Assembly: GCA_017558165.1 (NCBI GenBank)
Contig: JAFYWE010000135.1
Location: 1-10,064, forward strand
Direction: 5' to 3'
DNA from: Bacteroidaceae bacterium
Lineage (GTDB): Bacteria > Bacteroidota > Bacteroidia > Bacteroidales > Bacteroidaceae
Length of the DNA stretch: 10,064 nucleotides
Positions 6,787 through 10,064 of this stretch are shown piece after piece (the stretch's first letter is position 1; every line of letters starts with the position of its first letter). Below the pieces are notes generated by a model that worked only from the letters and a program-made list of their open reading frames with translations, made no database searches and was not told the origin of the DNA. Position numbers and translations under genes: made by a program.

Positions 6787-6829
6787 CACAACAATCGCAG
6801 CAGACAACGCCTGCTGCGATTGTTGTGTT
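6785..6829. terminator. Perfect 19-bp hairpin between the convergent hemW and winged-helix genes
   Basis: The arms at 6785-6803 and 6811-6829 are exact reverse complements of 19 bases, with a 7-base loop (ACAACGC). The repeat starts inside the hemW stop codon and ends at the first base of the opposing gene's stop codon. No uninterrupted T-tract follows on either strand, although the outer arm is TG/T-rich (GATTGTTGTGTT). It is probably a bidirectional terminator or mRNA-stabilising hairpin. Confidence 0.7.
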
Positions 6830-7119
6830 CAGATTCTATCACCCAAATAACTTTTCAAGGCCAAAACATACTCCTCGAAAGCCGAGACTCCTTCGGGTGT
6901 TATAGAGCAAGTCGTGCGGGGCATCTTTCCTTTGAATCCCTTCTCAACCGTTATATACCCGGCTTTCTGCAATTTATCCAGTTGCACGCTCAGGTTGCCG
7001 GCCGTCGCATTTGTCCGTTCCTTGATATAGACAAAATCGGCACTCTCCACAGTTATCAGCAAAGAGACAACTGCAAGACGAAGTTCGGAATGCAACAAAG
7101 GATTCAGTTCTTTAAACAT
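6829..7119 (-). CDS. Small winged-helix transcriptional regulator (HTH_34/MarR-like)
   Basis: This 96-residue DNA-binding protein resembles the Bacteroidetes winged-helix family often annotated as a MarR-like or HTH_34-domain regulator. After MFKELNPLLHSELRLAVVSLL comes a helix-turn-helix with the recognition segment ATAGNLSVQLDKLQKAGY (about 38-55). A wing follows with the conserved VEKGFKGKMPRTTCSITPEG (58-77). There is no sensor or ligand domain. The frame is open back to 7191, but the first 24 residues of that longer version are unlike the family and lie inside the upstream gene. The ATG at 7119 gives the family N-terminus and overlaps the preceding membrane protein gene by 16 bases, indicating translational coupling. 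Its partner is therefore probably the membrane protein. Its target genes are unknown; control of its own operon is a reasonable guess. Confidence 0.85.
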   Translation of the reverse strand: MFKELNPLLHSELRLAVVSLLITVESADFVYIKERTNATAGNLSVQLDKLQKAGYITVEKGFKGKMPRTTCSITPEGVSAFEEYVLALKSYLGDRI

Positions 7120-7724
7120 TTTTTCTTGTAATTGAGTATGTGCCCCGAAACAACAAGCAACAGGAACATTATCACTGCAAAGATAATACATTCTACCAAA
7201 TAGCGCTCCTTTCCGCCAAACTGTTCAAAGGTAAACAGGCGCGAAAGCAGCAGCCTTACAACAGAAAACAGCAACGATGAGAATATTGCGGCATAGCCGA
7301 TACACTTCACAGTCTTATCCTTTACAACAGCGGCAGTAGTTGCAGTGCCAACTCCTATGAGCATTATCACAGTGGGGAACACAAAGACACCCGTGAAAGG
7401 CAACAGAAAAGCCGCCACACCAATTGCACACCATAAGGCATTTATACAGCGGTCGATGTAATTGGTTACCATTTTCTCTTGCTTATTGAACAGCATCATC
7501 AGCAAGCACCCTACAACGGGAATCGCAAACCACCCCCACAGATAAGGATAGAAATCCTCAGCACAAGCAACAACAATCACCTGACAGATTGAGACAACCA
7601 CTGTCGTGTACCCCCATATGAGGAAAGGCGTTCCGAGATTCTTTGTCATTCGCGCACGCGAATCGTTAATCATTGAGGTTATGAGCTCCAGGCTCTCAGC
7701 CTCATCCATTCTTTTTTCATTCAT
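7104..7724 (-). CDS. Six-helix membrane protein paired with the winged-helix regulator
   Basis: This 206-residue integral membrane protein resembles hypothetical Bacteroides proteins that open with a cytoplasmic E-S-L-E-L-I helix and then a PFLIWGY motif; no function is known to me. After a soluble, charged N-terminus (1-30, with ESLELITSMINDSRARM) come about six hydrophobic helices, near 33-55, 60-79, 93-112, 115-134, 138-160 and 175-197. A basic tail (YKKKCLKN) ends the protein. The longer frame from 7829 is rejected because it would start upstream of the promoter at 7766-7797. The start at 7724 leaves a leader of about 36 bases; Met6 (MDEAESLEL) is a possible alternative. Its stop overlaps the start of the winged-helix gene by 16 bases. 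A membrane protein translated together with a minimal regulator suggests a one-step signalling pair or an anti-regulator; that is inference only. Confidence 0.8.
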   Translation of the reverse strand: MNEKRMDEAESLELITSMINDSRARMTKNLGTPFLIWGYTTVVVSICQVIVVACAEDFYPYLWGWFAIPVVGCLLMMLFNKQEKMVTNYIDRCINALWCAIGVAAFLLPFTGVFVFPTVIMLIGVGTATTAAVVKDKTVKCIGYAAIFSSLLFSVVRLLLSRLFTFEQFGGKERYLVECIIFAVIMFLLLVVSGHILNYKKKCLKN

Positions 7725-7765
7725 AATAAACTTCTTTTTATTGTTTGCAATACGGATATCCTCCA

Positions 7766-7797
7766 CAAATATAAAGTAGTTTATTTTATAAACCAAA
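7766..7797 (-). promoter_or_regulatory. Promoter of the membrane protein / winged-helix operon
   Basis: On the minus strand TTTG (7797-7794) is followed after 20 bases by TATATTTG (7773-7766), a perfect match to the Bacteroidetes promoter consensus. Transcription should start near 7760, which fixes the first usable start codon of the operon at 7724. Confidence 0.85.
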
Positions 7798-7846
7798 TAA
7801 AGATGATCATATTTTTGAGAAAATTCCAATAAAGAAAGATAAGTAT

Positions 7847-7876
7847 AAAAAACGGAGCGCCGGATTCCGGCGCTCC
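7847..7876 (-). terminator. Rho-independent terminator of glmM
   Basis: GGAGCGCCGG (7854-7863) pairs perfectly with CCGGCGCTCC (7867-7876) around a 3-base loop. On the minus strand it is followed by GTTTTTTATA. It begins 24 bases after the glmM stop. Confidence 0.92.
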
Positions 7877-7900
7877 ATAAATATCTTGTATATGTACAAA

Positions 7901-9289
7901 TTACATCAAGCTGTTTGCAAGTGCGAGAATCTCCTCACCGATTGCATCGGCTGCCTCCTGGGTTGGACCCTCGGAATAGATGCGGATGATTGGCTCGGTG
8001 TTGCTCTTGCGCAGGTGTACCCATGTCTCGGGGAAGTCGAGTTTCACACCGTCAACAGTGTTGATCTCGGCCTTGCCTGCGTATGTAGCCTTGATCTTCT
8101 CAAGGATAGCGTCAACGTCGCAACCCGGCTTGAGGTCGATGCGGTTCTTACCCATGAAGTAAGCCGGGTATGTAGCACGCAACTCGCTTACGGTCTTCTT
8201 CTCGTGAGCAAGGTGGCTCAAGAACAGACAGATACCTACCAATGCGTCGCGGCCTGCGTGACAAGCTGGGTAGATGACACCACCGTTACCCTCACCACCG
8301 ATAATGGCGTTGGTCTCGCGCATCTTGGTAACAACGTTAACCTCACCTACAGCCGATGCTGTGTATGTGCATCCGTGAGCGTTTGTAACGTCGCGGAGAG
8401 CGCGTGTTGAGCTGAGGTTAGAAACCGTATTGCCTGGAGTGTGTTTCAATACATAGTCGGCAACAGTAACGAGTGTGTACTCCTCGCCGTACATCTCACC
8501 GTTCTCGCAGATGATAGCCAGGCGGTCTACGTCGGGGTCAACAACGAAAGCGACGTCATTACCGCCCTTTGCCATAAGACCCATGATATCACCAAGGTTC
8601 TTTGCAAGTGGCTCCGGGTTGTGCTGGAAGTCACCTGTAGGCTCGCAGTAAAGCTTGTCCACCTTTGTGATACCGAGCTTCTCGAACAATTTGGGAAGAA
8701 TCACACCACCTACAGAGTTAACACAATCGATTGCAACCTTGAAACCGGCAGCCTTGATAGCCTCAACGTCAACGAGTGGCAACGCGAGGACAGCCTCGAT
8801 GTGCTTGTCATCGTAAGTCTCGTCGAGACGGTACTTACCGAGTGTCTCTACATCGGCATAGTCGAACTCCTCGGCAGCGGCGATGCGGAGAACCTCCTGA
8901 CCCTCGGCAGCATTAAGGAACTCACCCTTCTCGTTAAGGAGCTTGAGGGCATTCCACTGGCGTGGGTTGTGGCTTGCTGTAAGGATGATACCACCGCAGG
9001 CATCCTCCATTGTAACGGCAACCTCTGTTGTCGGTGTAGATGCAAGGCCGATATCAACCACATCGAAGCCCATGCCCATGAGGGTACCGCAAACAATCTT
9101 GTTGACCATCTCACCCGAGAGACGGGCATCGCGACCTACGACAATCTTGTTGCTTGTCTTTGTGGTTGTCTTACGGATCAGCGCTGCATAGGCTGAAGTC
9201 AACTTTACTACATCCAGAGGTGTCAGACCCTCATCGGCTCTACCACCGATGGTACCTCTGATTCCCGAAATTGATTTGATAAGTGTCAT
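7901..9289 (-). CDS. glmM: Phosphoglucosamine mutase (or related phosphohexomutase)
   Basis: This is an alpha-D-phosphohexomutase, most likely interconverting glucosamine-6-phosphate and glucosamine-1-phosphate for UDP-GlcNAc, and so for peptidoglycan and lipid A. The 462 residues show every family landmark. These are SGIRG near the start (8-12), the phosphoserine loop TASHNP with S106 (104-109), the metal loop DPDVDR (251-256), the sugar-specificity loop GEGNGG (332-337) and the phosphate-binding loop RKSNTEP (427-433), followed by IRIYSE. The specificity loop is not the GEQSGH of E. coli GlmM nor the GEMSGH of Pseudomonas PMM/PGM, so the substrate is not settled by motif. Bacteroidales proteins of this type are commonly annotated GlmM. 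The gene lies 31 bases after the DUF4827-like gene with no promoter or terminator between, so the two probably share a transcript starting off the window. Confidence 0.88.
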   Translation of the reverse strand: MTLIKSISGIRGTIGGRADEGLTPLDVVKLTSAYAALIRKTTTKTSNKIVVGRDARLSGEMVNKIVCGTLMGMGFDVVDIGLASTPTTEVAVTMEDACGGIILTASHNPRQWNALKLLNEKGEFLNAAEGQEVLRIAAAEEFDYADVETLGKYRLDETYDDKHIEAVLALPLVDVEAIKAAGFKVAIDCVNSVGGVILPKLFEKLGITKVDKLYCEPTGDFQHNPEPLAKNLGDIMGLMAKGGNDVAFVVDPDVDRLAIICENGEMYGEEYTLVTVADYVLKHTPGNTVSNLSSTRALRDVTNAHGCTYTASAVGEVNVVTKMRETNAIIGGEGNGGVIYPACHAGRDALVGICLFLSHLAHEKKTVSELRATYPAYFMGKNRIDLKPGCDVDAILEKIKATYAGKAEINTVDGVKLDFPETWVHLRKSNTEPIIRIYSEGPTQEAADAIGEEILALANSLM

Positions 9290-9320
9290 ATAAATCTTGG
9301 ATAAATCTTAATATTGTCTG

Positions 9321-10064
9321 TTATTCTGCATCTGTACCCTGCTCGTCAAAGTCATAGAGATTCTCTGGCTGGAATGTTATGCTGTAGAGGCAAGGATATA
9401 CGTATGTAGACGCTGTCGAGGTTCCCTTTGAGTGAGGAACAATGAGATTGACCTTTGCAAGGTTTGACTGGCTACGTGTAAAGTAGAGGAAATTGAGCGG
9501 TGTGAGCCAGCCTGTAGGGACATAGTTGCCGTACACGCTTGCCATTACGCCCGATGTGAATGTTGCGGAATATGTACCGCCTTTGTTTGTGACACGCATC
9601 TCGTCGGCCTCACTCATGTGGACGTTGTATGAGATTGTATCAGCGTCCTGTATGTTGTACTCATAGTAACGGATGAGCATGTTACGTGTATCGCCGTCGT
9701 TTATGCGGCGTGCATCGGCCGCGGTCTTGGGATTGTTGACAATCTGCATGTACACGTCATCAATCTCAACGAACTCGTTGCGTGTGACATCGGTCACAGA
9801 GTCGTTGGCAATGAACTCGGCATATGATATGACATTGATTCCCTTCTCCTTTATGTACTTATTGATTGCAACACGCTCCATCTCTTTCATTTTAGAGTAA
9901 GAAACCGAATCTGCTTCCTGCTCGTCAAAGTCATAGAGATTCTCAGGCTGGAATGTTATGCTGTAGAGGCAAGGATATACGTATGTAGACGCTGTCGAGG
10001 TTCCCTTTGAGTGAGGAACAATGAGATTGACCTTTGCAAGGTTTGACTGGCTACGTGTAAAGTA
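9321..10064 (-). CDS. DUF4827-like protein with a tandemly duplicated domain (cut by right edge)
   Basis: The frame is open from the right edge to the stop at 9321 (247 visible residues), so the internal ATG at 9890 is probably not the true start. The visible part begins with the end of one domain (YFTRSQSNLAKVNLIVPHSK onward). After a seam (EADSVSYSK) it enters a complete second domain from MKEMERVAINKY, ending in the same sequence plus GTDAE. The copies repeat every 193 residues and differ only by one synonymous base where both are visible. Features such as VPTGWLTPL, LIVPHSKGTSTAS and VYPCLYSITF match the DUF4827 family of Bacteroidales, usually single-domain secreted lipoproteins with a suspected FKBP-like fold (from memory). 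The lipoprotein signal expected at the N-terminus would lie beyond the edge. The gene precedes glmM by 31 bases, an arrangement I recall from Bacteroides. Its function is unknown. Confidence 0.8.
   Translation of the reverse strand, partial: YFTRSQSNLAKVNLIVPHSKGTSTASTYVYPCLYSITFQPENLYDFDEQEADSVSYSKMKEMERVAINKYIKEKGINVISYAEFIANDSVTDVTRNEFVEIDDVYMQIVNNPKTAADARRINDGDTRNMLIRYYEYNIQDADTISYNVHMSEADEMRVTNKGGTYSATFTSGVMASVYGNYVPTGWLTPLNFLYFTRSQSNLAKVNLIVPHSKGTSTASTYVYPCLYSITFQPENLYDFDEQGTDAE
9338..9485. repeat. Direct repeat, downstream copy (visible part of a 579-bp tandem unit)
   Basis: These 148 bases recur at 9917-10064, offset by 579 bases, with one mismatch (T9366 versus A9945). The offset is divisible by three, so the repeat keeps the reading frame. 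The change turns Pro codon CCA into CCT and is silent. Confidence 0.95.
9917..10064. repeat. Direct repeat, upstream copy, running off the right edge
   Basis: This is the second copy of 9338-9485. The last 119 bases of the window (9946-10064) are identical to 9367-9485. Homology stops at 9917, where the coding sequence enters the seam between the two domains. How far the repeat continues to the right, and how many units exist, cannot be seen. Confidence 0.95.

Noticed and set aside
7725..7829. Upstream start giving the six-helix protein 35 extra residues
   Set aside because: A perfect promoter (7766-7797) lies downstream of that ATG, so the extension would not be transcribed from it.
8441..9196. 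Plus-strand frame of 251 codons opposite glmM
   Set aside because: Its composition is that of an antisense shadow, with no promoter or family motifs, while the minus strand carries all phosphohexomutase motifs.
9321..9890. DUF4827-like gene as a complete 189-codon ORF starting at 9890
   Set aside because: The frame has no stop between 9890 and the window edge and upstream codons encode the same domain, so the ATG is internal.

Overview
The window looks like chromosomal DNA from a gut-type member of the Bacteroidales (Bacteroidaceae, Prevotellaceae or a close relative). Three things support this. The rprX/rprY-type two-component pair sits beside an EF-G paralogue of the Bacteroides EF-G2 type. 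Several upstream regions carry the Bacteroidetes promoter pattern, TTTG then 19-20 bases then TAnnTTTG. No Shine-Dalgarno-like sites were obvious at the start codons I examined. I see no rRNA, tRNA, CRISPR array, insertion sequence or phage gene.

Left part (1-3263): the 5' end of rpsF (ribosomal protein S6) runs off the left edge on the minus strand, with a near-perfect promoter. A 322-bp intergenic stretch separates it from a 59-residue two-helix membrane protein on the plus strand, which ends at a strong terminator. Facing it is a minus-strand operon of a sensor kinase (rprX-like) followed by an OmpR-family response regulator (rprY-like), closed by its own terminator.

Middle part (3264-6829): a 717-residue EF-G paralogue (fusA2 type) lies on the minus strand. 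It keeps its translocation domains but has Ser in place of the catalytic His in switch II, with other changes in the GTPase motifs. It is divergent from hemW (radical-SAM heme chaperone family), which has its own promoter. A perfect 19-bp hairpin exactly fills the junction between hemW and the next, convergent, operon.

Right part (6829-10064): a minus-strand operon encodes a six-helix membrane protein and an overlapping small winged-helix regulator, driven by a textbook promoter. Beyond a terminator lies glmM (or a related phosphohexomutase), preceded by a gene for a DUF4827-like secreted protein. That gene is not a simple 189-codon ORF: its frame stays open to the right edge and holds an in-frame tandem duplication with a 579-bp (193-codon) period.

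Most of the window is housekeeping or conserved core content: translation, envelope precursor synthesis, heme trafficking and envelope sensing. The points most worth a second look are the GTPase-defective-looking EF-G2 and the near-identical tandem DUF4827 duplication at the right edge. I did not find a convincing new multi-gene system.
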